In this document: positions 9,971-17,771 of the stretch, in pieces | Layout: every line of letters begins with the position of its first letter | Numbering within the stretch: position 1 is the first letter of the stretch | Source: Arthrobacter sp. | GTDB lineage: Bacteria; Actinomycetota; Actinomycetes; Actinomycetales; Micrococcaceae | Assembly (NCBI GenBank): GCA_025464925.1 | Contig: JAODMS010000219.1 | Location: 1-18,738 of the forward strand | Reading direction: 5' to 3' | DNA length: 18,738 nt | Translations under genes and position numbers: made by a program | The notes under the pieces: generated by a model | Told to the model about the DNA's origin: nothing | Seen by the model: the letters and a program-made list of their open reading frames with translations, nothing else | Databases searched by the model: none

Positions 9971-10471
9971 ATGAGTGTAATCCGGCCCGCGACGGCGAAC
10001 GATGTCCCCGCAATCCTGCAGATGATCCATGACCTGGCCGCCTACGAGAAGGAACCCGACGCTGTCCGGAACACCCCGGAGATGCTCACCGAGGTGCTGT
10101 TCGGCGAGCATCCCCGGGTTTTCGCGACGATGGCCGAGAACGAGGCGGGCGCGGTCCAGGGCTTTGCGCTGTGGTTCCTGAACTACTCCACGTGGGAAGG
10201 CGTCCATGGCATCTATCTGGAGGACCTGTACGTGACGCCCGAGTGCCGCGGCGAAGGGCACGGCAAGGCCCTCCTGCAGCACCTGGCCGCGACCGCCCTC
10301 GAGCGCGGCTATGCGCGCGTCGAGTGGAGCGTGCTGGACTGGAACGAGCCCTCCATTAACTTCTACAAGAAGCTGGGCGCGGCCCCGATGCAGGAATGGT
10401 CCACCTTCCGGCTCACGGGCGAGGCGCTGGAAGCCTTCGGAAGTTCCCGCGCGGCGCAGGCCCGTGGCTGA
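9971..10471 (+). CDS. GNAT family N-acetyltransferase, spermidine/spermine acetyltransferase-like
   Basis: A 166-residue acetyl-CoA-dependent acetyltransferase. Segments YLEDLYV (82-88), RGEGHGKALL (93-102, acetyl-CoA pyrophosphate loop) and WNEPSINFYKKLGA (124-137) closely resemble diamine acetyltransferase (SSAT, SAT1) of animals, as does the opening IRPATANDVPAIL. Bacterial members of this group acetylate various amines, including thialysine-like amino acids, so the substrate cannot be fixed from sequence. The ATG appears leaderless under a TAAACT box. The downstream hydrolase gene overlaps its end by 8 bases, so the two are probably co-transcribed and translationally coupled. Confidence 0.88.
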   Translation: MSVIRPATANDVPAILQMIHDLAAYEKEPDAVRNTPEMLTEVLFGEHPRVFATMAENEAGAVQGFALWFLNYSTWEGVHGIYLEDLYVTPECRGEGHGKALLQHLAATALERGYARVEWSVLDWNEPSINFYKKLGAAPMQEWSTFRLTGEALEAFGSSRAAQARG

Positions 10472-11849
10472 CCTGTCGATGCCGGAACTCGCCGTCGAGA
10501 CCCTGGCGCCCCGTGAACGGGCCGTTCCGACGGTTCCCCACATCATCAAGGCAAGGCACGAATACCGCGGCATGCGCACCGCCGAGCACTATTTCGAGCT
10601 GCCCCTGGACCACTTCGGTAACGGCGCCGGGACGGTCACGGTGTTTGCCCGCGAGTATGTCTCCACCGACCACAGCGAAGAGGAAGCCGCCCAGCTCCCC
10701 TGGCTGCTGTACCTCCAGGGCGGCCCCGGCGGACGGGGCCCCAGGCTCGCGTCGCTCGGCGGCTGGACCAAGGCAGCCGCCAGGGACTTCCGGATCCTCA
10801 TGCTCGATCAGCGGGGAACTGGCCTCTCATCGGCCCTCGACCGCAACACCCTGCCGCTGCACGGGAACGACGCCGCCCAGGCCGAATACCTTGCGCATTT
10901 CCGGGCTGACTCGATCGTCGCCGACGCCGAAGCGATCAGAGGGGCCCTCGGATCGGGCCCCTGGGCGGTCTACGGCCAGAGCTACGGGGGCTTCTGCGCG
11001 CTCAGTTACCTTTCCTTCGCGCCCGAGGGGCTCCGCGAGGTGCTGGTCACCGGCGGACTTCCGCCGCTGACGGGACCGGCGGACCGGGTATACCGGGCCA
11101 CGTTCGAGCGCGTGGCCGCCCGCAACGCCGAGTATTTCGGCTGGTATCCCGAAGACCGCGCCATGGTCAGCCGGATCGCCCGGCATCTGCGCGACACGGA
11201 GGAGCTCCTGCCCGACGGCGGCCGGCTCACCGTCGAACGGTTCCAGATGGTGGGGTCGTTCCTCGGCGGCAACACCCGGGTCGATGCCCTGCACCACCTG
11301 CTGGAGGACGCCTTCGTCAGCACGCCCGACGGCGACCGCCTCTCGGATGCCTTCCTGGAACAGGTCCGGGCACTCGTGTCCCGGTCCGCCAACCCCCTGT
11401 ATGCCCTTCTGCATGAGTCCATTTACGGCCAGGGCGAGGCCACGGAATGGGCGGCCTGGCGGGTCCTCCGGGACTTCCCGGAGTTCCGCCCCGACGCCAC
11501 CGAGCCGCTGCTGACCGGGGAAATGGTCTACCCCTGGTACTTCGAGCAGGACGCAGCGCTCCGGCCGCTCCGGAATGTGGCCCAGCTGCTGGCCGAGAAA
11601 CGCGACTGGAAGCCGCTGTACGAGCCCGAACGGCTGGCCCGAAATTCCGTACCCGTGGCCGCCGCCGTCTACAGCGGGGACATCTATGTCGACCGCGAAC
11701 TCTCTCTCGAAACCGCCGCCGCCGTCCGCGGCCTGCAGGTCTGGGAGTCCGGGGACTTCCACCATGACGGCATCGCGGACGACGGCGAGGGAATCTTCGC
11801 GCGGCTGCTGGGGATGACGCGCTCGGCAGGGACTGGCAGGGCTAGCTGA
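10464..11849 (+). CDS. Alpha/beta hydrolase, S33 prolyl aminopeptidase-like
   Basis: A 461-residue serine hydrolase. The oxyanion-hole motif GGPGG is at residues 86-90, DQRGTG at 115-120 and the nucleophile elbow GQSYGG at 171-176 with Ser173. The acid is probably an Asp in YSGDIYVD and the base a His in DFHHDG near the C-terminus. The order GGPG - DQRG - GxSYGG is that of proline iminopeptidases, which release N-terminal proline from peptides; the larger size fits the ~430-residue actinobacterial subgroup. No signal peptide is seen, so it is cytoplasmic. I chose GTG 10464, which overlaps the GNAT stop by 8 bases; ATG 10479 is an alternative giving 456 residues. Neither has a strong ribosome binding site. 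It ends inside the 3' end of terC on the other strand. Confidence 0.87.
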   Translation: MADLSMPELAVETLAPRERAVPTVPHIIKARHEYRGMRTAEHYFELPLDHFGNGAGTVTVFAREYVSTDHSEEEAAQLPWLLYLQGGPGGRGPRLASLGGWTKAAARDFRILMLDQRGTGLSSALDRNTLPLHGNDAAQAEYLAHFRADSIVADAEAIRGALGSGPWAVYGQSYGGFCALSYLSFAPEGLREVLVTGGLPPLTGPADRVYRATFERVAARNAEYFGWYPEDRAMVSRIARHLRDTEELLPDGGRLTVERFQMVGSFLGGNTRVDALHHLLEDAFVSTPDGDRLSDAFLEQVRALVSRSANPLYALLHESIYGQGEATEWAAWRVLRDFPEFRPDATEPLLTGEMVYPWYFEQDAALRPLRNVAQLLAEKRDWKPLYEPERLARNSVPVAAAVYSGDIYVDRELSLETAAAVRGLQVWESGDFHHDGIADDGEGIFARLLGMTRSAGTGRAS

Positions 11850-12873
11850 CGTCGCTCAGGCTCTTGCTCTTGCGGGCGTCTTCTTCGAGCCGGGCGACGA
11901 TCTTGGTCTGCGCCGCCTTTGAGCTGACCAGGCTGGCGATGACGGCCACGATGATGGTGCCGATGATCACCACCAGGGAGAGGTAGGTCGGGATCTCCGG
12001 CGCCCACTCGATGTGCTGGCCACCATTGATGAACGGCAGCTCATTGACGTGCATGGCGTGCAGGACCAGCTTGATGCCGATAAACGCCAGGATGACCGAC
12101 AAGGCGTGCTTCAGGTAGATCAGGCGGTTCATCAGGCCGCCGAGCAGGAAGTACAGCTGGCGCAGCCCCATCAGGGCGAAGATGTTGGCGGTGAAGACGA
12201 TGAAGGCGCTCTGGGTCAGGCCGAAGATGGCGGGAATGGAGTCCACCGCGAACAGCAGGTCCGTCATGCCGATGGTCACGAAGACGACCAGCATGGGGGT
12301 GAAGACCTTCTTGCCGTCCACCACGGTGCGCAGCTTGCCGCCGTCGAACGTTGCCGACATCGGGATGACCTTGCGGATCCGGGCGATGAGCGGGTTTTCC
12401 TTGTCTTCCTCGTCCTCGCCGTTGTCCTGGGACTGCTTCCAGGCCGTCCGCAGCAGGAAGGCGCCGAAGATGTAAAAGACCCAGCTGAACTGTTCGATGA
12501 CCATGGCGCCGAGCAGGATGAAGATGCCGCGGAGGATGAGCGCGATGATGATGCCTACCAGGAGCACTTCCCGCTGGTACTTACGCGGTACCGAGAAGCG
12601 GGCCATGATGATGAAGACGAACAGGTTGTCGATGCTGAGGCTGTATTCCGTCACCCAGCCGGCGAGGAACTGCCCGCCGTATTCGGGGCCGGCGAAGGCG
12701 AACATCGCGCCGGCGAAGACCAGGGCCAGGGCCACGTAGAAGGAAACCCACAGCCCGGCCTCCCGCATGGAGGGCTTGTGCGGGCGTTTGAGGACCAGCA
12801 ACAGGTCGATGGCCAGGATGATGCCGAGGACGACAAAAGAGCCGATCTCGAACCAAAGGGGAAGTGTGGGCAC
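11842..12873 (-). CDS. TerC family integral membrane metal transporter (Alx/Mn2+ efflux type)
   Basis: A 343-residue membrane protein with about eight or nine hydrophobic helices. The two hallmark acidic motifs are present: EYSLSIDNLFVF (Glu76, Asp82) and DLLFAVDSIPA (Asp205, Asp211), which bind metal within the membrane. The family is tied to tellurite resistance by name, but characterised members export Mn2+, partly to load secreted metalloproteins. A charged cytoplasmic loop (EDEEDKEN about 153-160) separates the halves. The GTG start has GAAAGG at 12886-12881, 7 bases upstream. A probable yybP-ykoY riboswitch precedes it, which supports Mn2+ as the substrate. The 3' end overlaps the convergent hydrolase gene by 8 bases. 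The gene lies downstream of uvrB in the same direction. Confidence 0.95.
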   Translation of the reverse strand: MPTLPLWFEIGSFVVLGIILAIDLLLVLKRPHKPSMREAGLWVSFYVALALVFAGAMFAFAGPEYGGQFLAGWVTEYSLSIDNLFVFIIMARFSVPRKYQREVLLVGIIIALILRGIFILLGAMVIEQFSWVFYIFGAFLLRTAWKQSQDNGEDEEDKENPLIARIRKVIPMSATFDGGKLRTVVDGKKVFTPMLVVFVTIGMTDLLFAVDSIPAIFGLTQSAFIVFTANIFALMGLRQLYFLLGGLMNRLIYLKHALSVILAFIGIKLVLHAMHVNELPFINGGQHIEWAPEIPTYLSLVVIIGTIIVAVIASLVSSKAAQTKIVARLEEDARKSKSLSDVS

Positions 12874-12894
12874 GGACGCGCCTTTCGCAGGGTA

Positions 12895-13028
12895 CAGCCC
12901 ACCGGAGTAAGTCCCTCCGACTGCCGCGACCTCCTGGGCCTGCTTGGCTGCCCGCTACGCCCGGCAGGGCATCTGTGCCATGCGCGTTGACGATCGTAGC
13001 GCTTGGGATACTCCCCTACGTCCGACCA
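12895..13028 (-). ncRNA. Candidate yybP-ykoY (Mn2+) riboswitch upstream of terC
   Basis: Read on the minus strand, the terC leader starts with GTAGGGGAGTA (GGGGAGTA at 13016-13009), the hallmark 5' sequence of the yybP-ykoY class, and later has CGTCAAC, also recurrent in that class. A perfect 7-base stem CGCTACG (13001-12995)/CGTAGCG (12959-12953) encloses a branched region. Near the end, TACTCC (12909-12904) can pair with GGAGTA (13014-13009), and GGGA with TCCC just inside. This element is known upstream of terC-type genes in Actinobacteria. The ends are approximate. The expression platform is not clear; only about 20 bases separate it from the GAAAGG and GTG of terC, which suits control of translation. 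Confidence 0.72.
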
Positions 13029-13032
13029 CTGC

Positions 13033-13038
13033 ACCCTA
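13033..13038 (-). promoter_or_regulatory. Possible -10 box of the terC riboswitch transcript
   Basis: TAGGGT on the minus strand overlaps the uvrB stop codon TAG (13038-13036). A start about 7 bases downstream would fall just before the conserved GTAGGGGAGTA of the riboswitch. No -35 box is evident, and read-through from uvrB is also possible. Confidence 0.3.
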
Positions 13039-15117
13039 GGCGTGCCCGGCGGCCTGCATTTGGCGCAGTTCCTTCTTGAGATCCCCCACCTCGTCGCGGA
13101 GCCGGGCGGCGAGCTCGAACTGCAGCTCGCCGGCCGCGGTGTGCATCTGCTCCGTCAGCTGTTCGATCAGCCCGACAAGATCCTCGGCCGGCGCGGCGGC
13201 AATCCCGTCCGCCCTGACCTTGGAGGCGCCCTTGCCCTTCCCCCTGGACTTCCCGGCGGAGGCAAGGAGCTCGCGCGTGTCCGCGTCCTCCTTCGCCAGC
13301 TGATCGGTGATGTCCGCGATTTTTTTCCGCAGCGGCTGCGGGTCGATGCCGCGTTCCGTGTTGTATGCGACCTGGATTTCGCGGCGCCGGTTGGTCTCAT
13401 CGATGGCCTTGGCCATCGAGTCGGTAATGCGGTCCGCGTACATGTGGACCTCGCCGGAAACGTTTCGGGCGGCGCGGCCGATGGTCTGGATCAGCGAGGT
13501 CGCCGAGCGCAGGAAGCCTTCCTTGTCCGCGTCCAGGATGCTCACCAGCGACACCTCAGGCAGGTCCAGGCCTTCCCGGAGCAGGTTGATGCCAACCAGG
13601 ACGTCGAACGTTCCCATCCGCAGTTCGCGGAGCAACTCAACGCGGCGCAGGGTGTCCACGTCCGAGTGCAGGTACTCCACTTTGACGCCGTGCCCCAGCA
13701 GGTAGTCGGTGAGGTCTTCGGCCATGCGCTTGGTCAAGGTGGTGACCAGGACGCGTTCGTTCTTTTCGGTGCGGGTCCGGATCTCATCCAGCAGGTCATC
13801 GATCTGGCCCTTGGTGGGCTTGACGATGACTTCGGGATCGATCAGGCCGGTAGGCCGGATGATCTGCTGGACGAAGCCGTCGGATTTGGCGAGTTCATAC
13901 TTGCCGGGGGTGGCGGACAGGTAGACCGTCTGGCCCACACGGTCCTGGAACTCGTCCCACTTGAGCGGGCGGTTGTCCATCGCCGAGGGGAGCCTGAAGC
14001 CGTGGTCCACCAGGTTCCGCTTGCGGGACATGTCGCCCTCGTACATCGCGCCGATCTGCGGCACGGTGACGTGGGATTCATCAATCACCAGGAGGAAGTC
14101 GTCCGGGAAGTAGTCGATGAGGCAGTGCGGCGCGGTCCCGCGGGCACGGCCGTCGATGTGCGAGGAGTAGTTCTCGATGCCGTTGCAGAACCCCATCTGC
14201 TGCATCATTTCCAGGTCGTAGGTGGTGCGCATCCGGAGCCGCTGGGCCTCGACCAGCTTGTTCTGGCTCTCCAGCACCGCGAGACGCTCGGCCAGTTCGT
14301 CTTCGATTCTCTTGATCGCCCGGCCCATGCGTTCCGGACCGGCCACGTAGTGCGAGGCGGGGAAGACGTACATCTCGTCCTCGTCACGGAGGACTTCGCC
14401 GGTCAGCGGGTGAAGGGTGTGGATATTCTCGATCTCGTCCCCGAAGAACTCGATCCGGATCGCAAGCTCTTCATACATCGGAATGATTTCCACGGTGTCG
14501 CCGCGGACGCGGAACGTGCCGCGGTGGAAGTCCATGTCGTTGCGGGCGTACTGCATGGAGACGAATTTCCGGAGCAGGTCGTCGCGGTTCATTTCGGCGC
14601 CCTTGCGGAGTGTCACCATGCCGGCGATGTATTCTTCCGGGGTGCCGAGGCCGTAGATGCAGGAGACCGTGGCCACCACAATCACGTCGCGGCGGGTCAG
14701 CAGCGCGTTGGTGGCGGAGTGCCGGAGCCGTTCCACTTCCTCATTGACGGACGAGTCCTTTTCGATGAAGGTGTCCGTCTGCGCCACGTAGGCTTCGGGC
14801 TGGTAGTAGTCGTAGTAGGAGACGAAGTATTCCACGGCGTTGTTGGGCATCAGCTCGCGGAATTCGTTGGCCAGCTGCGCGGCGAGGGTCTTGTTCTGCA
14901 CCATCACCAGGGTGGGCCGCTGGACCTGCTCGATCAGCCACGCCGTCGTCGCGCTCTTACCGGTACCGGTGGCACCGAGCAGCACCACGTCCTTCTCGCC
15001 GTTCTTGATGCGCTCGGTCAGTTCAGCGATCGCGGCCGGCTGGTCACCCGCCGGGTTGAACTCGCTGATGACCTCGAAGGGGGCCACGACGCGGTTGATT
15101 TCCTGGGCAAGACTCAT
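13036..15117 (-). CDS. uvrB: UvrABC system protein B (excinuclease helicase subunit)
   Basis: A 693-residue, full-length UvrB, which verifies damage handed over by UvrA and recruits UvrC. Walker A GATGTGKS is at residues 48-55. The beta-hairpin region [21 protein letters not shown] (101-121) inserts between DNA strands. Walker B is DESH at 346-349, helicase motif [11 protein letters not shown] at 544-552. The C-terminal UVR motif (about 650-687, [26 protein letters not shown]) binds UvrC. A basic Gly/Lys-rich linker (about 620-632) precedes it. The ATG at 15117 has a TAGATT box 6 bases upstream and no ribosome binding site, so it looks leaderless. No LexA box like that of uvrA is seen in the 97 bases between coaE and uvrB. 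Confidence 0.98.
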   Translation of the reverse strand: MSLAQEINRVVAPFEVISEFNPAGDQPAAIAELTERIKNGEKDVVLLGATGTGKSATTAWLIEQVQRPTLVMVQNKTLAAQLANEFRELMPNNAVEYFVSYYDYYQPEAYVAQTDTFIEKDSSVNEEVERLRHSATNALLTRRDVIVVATVSCIYGLGTPEEYIAGMVTLRKGAEMNRDDLLRKFVSMQYARNDMDFHRGTFRVRGDTVEIIPMYEELAIRIEFFGDEIENIHTLHPLTGEVLRDEDEMYVFPASHYVAGPERMGRAIKRIEDELAERLAVLESQNKLVEAQRLRMRTTYDLEMMQQMGFCNGIENYSSHIDGRARGTAPHCLIDYFPDDFLLVIDESHVTVPQIGAMYEGDMSRKRNLVDHGFRLPSAMDNRPLKWDEFQDRVGQTVYLSATPGKYELAKSDGFVQQIIRPTGLIDPEVIVKPTKGQIDDLLDEIRTRTEKNERVLVTTLTKRMAEDLTDYLLGHGVKVEYLHSDVDTLRRVELLRELRMGTFDVLVGINLLREGLDLPEVSLVSILDADKEGFLRSATSLIQTIGRAARNVSGEVHMYADRITDSMAKAIDETNRRREIQVAYNTERGIDPQPLRKKIADITDQLAKEDADTRELLASAGKSRGKGKGASKVRADGIAAAPAEDLVGLIEQLTEQMHTAAGELQFELAARLRDEVGDLKKELRQMQAAGHA

Positions 15118-15123
15118 GCATCC

Positions 15124-15129
15124 AATCTA
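15124..15129 (-). promoter_or_regulatory. Predicted -10 box of uvrB (leaderless start)
   Basis: TAGATT on the minus strand is followed by 6 bases (GGATGC) and the ATG of uvrB. The predicted transcription start coincides with the start codon. A second ATG 4 bases upstream is in another frame. Confidence 0.5.
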
Positions 15130-15170
15130 CCGTCGGCCGGCGGGTCGCACTCCTGATTCAGCTTTGGGCG

Positions 15171-15196
15171 GTACCGGACCGGGCCCCGCCCGGTAC
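15171..15196 (-). terminator. Hairpin(s) between coaE and uvrB
   Basis: Two overlapping inverted repeats compete here: GTACCGG (15171-15177) with CCGGTAC (15190-15196), and ACCGGGC (15178-15184) with GCCCGGT (15188-15194) around a 3-base loop. Both are very stable but neither is followed by a U-tract on the minus strand. It may end coaE transcripts or form an RNA 3' end; function is inferred from position only. Confidence 0.35.
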
Positions 15197-15214
15197 AGGA
15201 AGCACTGCCGGCAC

Positions 15215-16420
15215 CTACGACGGCGGCTGCCAGCCCGTGCGGAGCACCCAGGCTTCCATCCGGGGAACGGCGTACTGAGTGAACCAGTCCTCCTTGTCCG
15301 CCGCGTAGCCCGCGGTGGACTTATCCACGCTGTGCCGCTCGGCAACCCGGCGTTTCTCGGCGAGGTAATCCGTCCGCGCGCCTGCGTCGGCCCGGAGCCA
15401 GTCCCGGAAGCAGAGTGCGTAGCGCCAGCCCGGCGATCCGGCGGCGCGGACGTGGATGTTCACCGGCCGGCCGGGATCAGCGTTGCCGTGCAGCCGCTTG
15501 CCCCAGGCGGCTGGATCCGGGTGCGAGGGCTTGGGGTTGTCGGAGACAATGCCGGGCCAGCGGGGAAATCCGGCTGCGGACAGCAGGGGCTCCATCCGGT
15601 CCGCGTCCGCCAGTTCGCGCACGCCCAGCTGCAGGTCGATCACGTCCTTGGCGTCGAGCCCGGGCACGGCGGTGGAACCGATATGGTCCACTGCCACGAT
15701 GCCGTGCGGCACTGTGGCCTCCAGACGGGCAATGAGTCGGCGTGCCTGGCTCTCCCAGTCCGGATTCGCGGCGGCCAGTACCGGCCCGCCCGCCCGTGGG
15801 GCTATCCGGTCCTGCGCCAGGTTCAGCGCAAACGGCGCCAGCCGGAGTTCCCAGAGCCGGTCGACAGCGTCCCTCAGCGCCTCCCTGGTGCCGGAGTTGT
15901 CCAGCACGATGTCCGCGGCGGCGAGGCGCTCCTCGCGTGCTGCCTGGGCGGCCATCCGGGCGTGGGCGTCCTCGGCGGTCATGTTCCGGTGGTCCACCAT
16001 GCGCTGCACCCGCAACTTATCCGGAGCGTCCACCACCACGACCAGATGGAAGCGGCTCCCCTGCCCGGTTTCCACCAGGAGGGGAATGTCCTGGACGACG
16101 ACGGCTCCGCCGGGGGCCGCATCGACCAGCGCGGCGGCGCGCTCCCGTACGAGGGGATGGATGATGCCGTTCAGCACGGCGAGGCGTTCCGGGTTGCCGA
16201 AAACCAGAGCGCCCAGGCCGGCGCGGTCAAGGCCGCCGTCGGCAGTGACTATTGCGGTGCCGAACGCGTCGACTACCTGCGCCAGCCCGGGGCTGCCCGG
16301 CTCCACTACTGCGCGGGCCAGCGCGTCGGCGTCAATCAGCACCGCGCCGAGCTCGCGCAGTCGCGAGGCGACCACTGACTTCCCTGAGGCGATGCCACCC
16401 GTCAACCCGATCTTCAGCAC
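15215..16420 (-). CDS. coaE: Dephospho-CoA kinase with C-terminal GrpB/UPF0157 domain
   Basis: A 401-residue fusion. Residues 1 to about 200 are dephospho-CoA kinase, which phosphorylates dephospho-CoA in the last step of CoA synthesis; P-loop GGIASGKS is at 8-15, DADALAR at 30-36 and DIPLLVE at 111-117. Residues about 215-390 form a GrpB/UPF0157 domain, a nucleotidyltransferase-like fold, with HIGSTAVPGLDAKDVIDLQ at 246-264. Stand-alone CoaE is about 200 residues; this two-domain form is the rule in Actinobacteria (for example Mycobacterium tuberculosis Rv1631). The role of the second domain is not settled; it has been linked to folding or regulation of the kinase. The GTG start at 16420 has a TAGTCT box 6 bases upstream and looks leaderless. 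Confidence 0.95.
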   Translation of the reverse strand: MLKIGLTGGIASGKSVVASRLRELGAVLIDADALARAVVEPGSPGLAQVVDAFGTAIVTADGGLDRAGLGALVFGNPERLAVLNGIIHPLVRERAAALVDAAPGGAVVVQDIPLLVETGQGSRFHLVVVVDAPDKLRVQRMVDHRNMTAEDAHARMAAQAAREERLAAADIVLDNSGTREALRDAVDRLWELRLAPFALNLAQDRIAPRAGGPVLAAANPDWESQARRLIARLEATVPHGIVAVDHIGSTAVPGLDAKDVIDLQLGVRELADADRMEPLLSAAGFPRWPGIVSDNPKPSHPDPAAWGKRLHGNADPGRPVNIHVRAAGSPGWRYALCFRDWLRADAGARTDYLAEKRRVAERHSVDKSTAGYAADKEDWFTQYAVPRMEAWVLRTGWQPPS

Positions 16421-16426
16421 CCCACC

Positions 16427-16436
16427 AGACTAAACT
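16427..16436. promoter_or_regulatory. Overlapping divergent -10 boxes for coaE and the YigZ-family gene
   Basis: The 10 bases AGACTAAACT contain TAAACT (16431-16436) on the plus strand and TAGTCT (16432-16427) on the minus strand; the two share the central TA. Each is followed by exactly 6 bases and a GTG start: 16443 on the plus strand and 16420 on the minus strand. This would give two leaderless transcripts from one melted region. Confidence 0.5.
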
Positions 16437-16442
16437 GATCCG

Positions 16443-17141
16443 GTGGCAGATGAGGCGGTTTCCCCGGACAGCAGGGCAACCGTGTACACGACGCTCGCGG
16501 TAGCGGAGTTCCGCCAGGAAATCGAGATCAAGCGGTCCAGGTTCATCACAGTCCTTTGCCGGACCGGCGACGAGGAAAGCGCCCGGTCGGTGGTCGCCGG
16601 GCTGCGGAAGGAATTCCAGAACGCACGGCACCACTGCTCCGCCTTCGTGCTCGGACCCGACCGTGAGGTGCAGCGCTCCAACGACGACGGCGAACCGTCG
16701 GGAACCGCAGGCATCCCGATGCTGGAGGCGCTGCTGAGACGTGAAACCGCTCCCGGTGCTGCGGACCTCAGCGACATCACCGCCGTCGTCGTCCGCTACT
16801 TCGGCGGCATCCTGCTCGGTGCGGGCGGGCTGGTGCGGGCCTACTCGGAATCGGTCTCCGGTGCCCTTGACGCCGCGCAGCTGGTCCGGCGGCGCCGGCT
16901 GCGCATCTGCTCGGCCACCGTGCCGCACGCTGCGGCCGGCCGCTTGGAGAATGACCTCCGCTCCGCCGGCTACATCATGGCGGAAACCAGCTACGAGGCG
17001 CAGGCCACTGTTCTCAGGCTCGCCTTGCCGGACGAACCGGCTGAGCTCGGCCGGGCCGCCGAACGTCTCGCCGCCGCGTCAGCCGGAAGCACCGTGCTGG
17101 TCCCCGGAACAACGGAGTGGATCGATGCCCCTCTCCGCTGA
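16443..17141 (+). CDS. YigZ/IMPACT family protein (UPF0029)
   Basis: A 232-residue protein of the YigZ/IMPACT family. The N-terminal UPF0029 domain (about 18-135) shows NDDGEPSGTAGIPML at 80-94 and VVVRYFGGILLGAGGLVRAY at 115-134, the two signature blocks. The C-terminal part (about 145-205) fits the DUF1949 domain with an EF-G domain V-like fold. Eukaryotic IMPACT modulates the GCN2 kinase; bacterial YigZ may bind nucleic acid or a translation component, but its function is not established. The GTG start lies 6 bases after a TAAACT box, without ribosome binding site. The end overlaps the next gene by 17 bases, which suggests translational coupling. Confidence 0.92.
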   Translation: MADEAVSPDSRATVYTTLAVAEFRQEIEIKRSRFITVLCRTGDEESARSVVAGLRKEFQNARHHCSAFVLGPDREVQRSNDDGEPSGTAGIPMLEALLRRETAPGAADLSDITAVVVRYFGGILLGAGGLVRAYSESVSGALDAAQLVRRRRLRICSATVPHAAAGRLENDLRSAGYIMAETSYEAQATVLRLALPDEPAELGRAAERLAAASAGSTVLVPGTTEWIDAPLR

Positions 17142-17652
17142 GGCCGCCTTGGTGCTCGTGGACGTCACCGAGAACATCCTCGAGCAGCTGCTGAGCCTTG
17201 CCATCCAGGACGCCGACGCCGACGAGGTCACCCCGCCGCTGGGCAGCGGCGCGGGATGGAATCCGGAGCGGATCAGCTGGTTCCGCGAGTACCACCATGC
17301 CGCCGCGGCCGGCCTGGACGGTCCCGCCCGGCAGAAGAGCTGGGCCATCAGCTGCGGCGGGGCGCTGGCAGGTTCCCTCAGGCTCAAACGAACGGGCGGC
17401 CCCGCGCAGTACGCATCGGTGGAGACGGGCATCTGGCTGGCCCGGGGCTTCCGCGGCCGGGGTATCGGCAGCGAGGTGCTGCGGCTGGCGAAGGGGCGGG
17501 CCGCGGCCTCCGGTGCCGCCGTGCTCGAGGCGCACACCACGGCCGGCAATGCCGCGGCCCTGGCACTCCTGCGTTCGGCCGGGGCGGAGCTTGTCTTCCC
17601 TGCAAAGTCTGGCCCGTCCGTTACGGTGGAAGCCCGGATCAGGCTCCGCTGA
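17125..17652 (+). CDS. GNAT family N-acetyltransferase
   Basis: A 175-residue acetyltransferase. The acetyl-CoA binding motif RGFRGRGIGSEVLRLA lies at residues 107-122, and the C-terminal AGNAAALALLRSAGAEL (140-156) matches the usual end of GNAT domains of the ribosomal-protein/antibiotic acetyltransferase type. The N-terminus resembles the RimJ/RimL-like arrangement, but the substrate cannot be inferred. The ATG at 17125 has GGAG 7 bases upstream (17114-17117), which fixes the start inside the YigZ gene. A hairpin over its stop codon may end the two-gene transcript. Confidence 0.87.
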   Translation: MPLSAEAALVLVDVTENILEQLLSLAIQDADADEVTPPLGSGAGWNPERISWFREYHHAAAAGLDGPARQKSWAISCGGALAGSLRLKRTGGPAQYASVETGIWLARGFRGRGIGSEVLRLAKGRAAASGAAVLEAHTTAGNAAALALLRSAGAELVFPAKSGPSVTVEARIRLR

Positions 17653-17660
17653 CAGGAGCC
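17642..17660 (+). terminator. Hairpin across the stop codon of the second GNAT gene
   Basis: GGCTCC (17642-17647) and GGAGCC (17655-17660) form a 6-base stem with a 7-base loop that contains the TGA stop. There is no U-tract, so termination is only a possibility. Confidence 0.25.
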
Positions 17661-17771
17661 AGGGTCGTCCCGCCGGGATGATTCAGCGCTGTCCGACGTT
17701 GGAGTAGTCGGGGCTCGCGGACACTGCCGTCAGCCCAGACCCCACAACCACCGTCTCCAGGAGGAATTTGC

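Noticed and set aside
10311..10463. 51 additional N-terminal codons of the hydrolase frame inside the GNAT gene
   Set aside because: They are Arg/Ser-rich out-of-frame codons of the acetyltransferase and do not resemble any hydrolase N-terminus.
12891..12896. TACCCT on the minus strand as a -10 box for terC
   Set aside because: It would start transcription after the conserved riboswitch elements, leaving them untranscribed. The hexamer fits only a loose TANNNT pattern common by chance.
13003..15156. A 717-codon open frame on the plus strand opposite uvrB
   Set aside because: It covers uvrB exactly antisense; uvrB has all its motifs and the plus-strand product is a Val/His/Gln-rich low-information sequence without a start signal.
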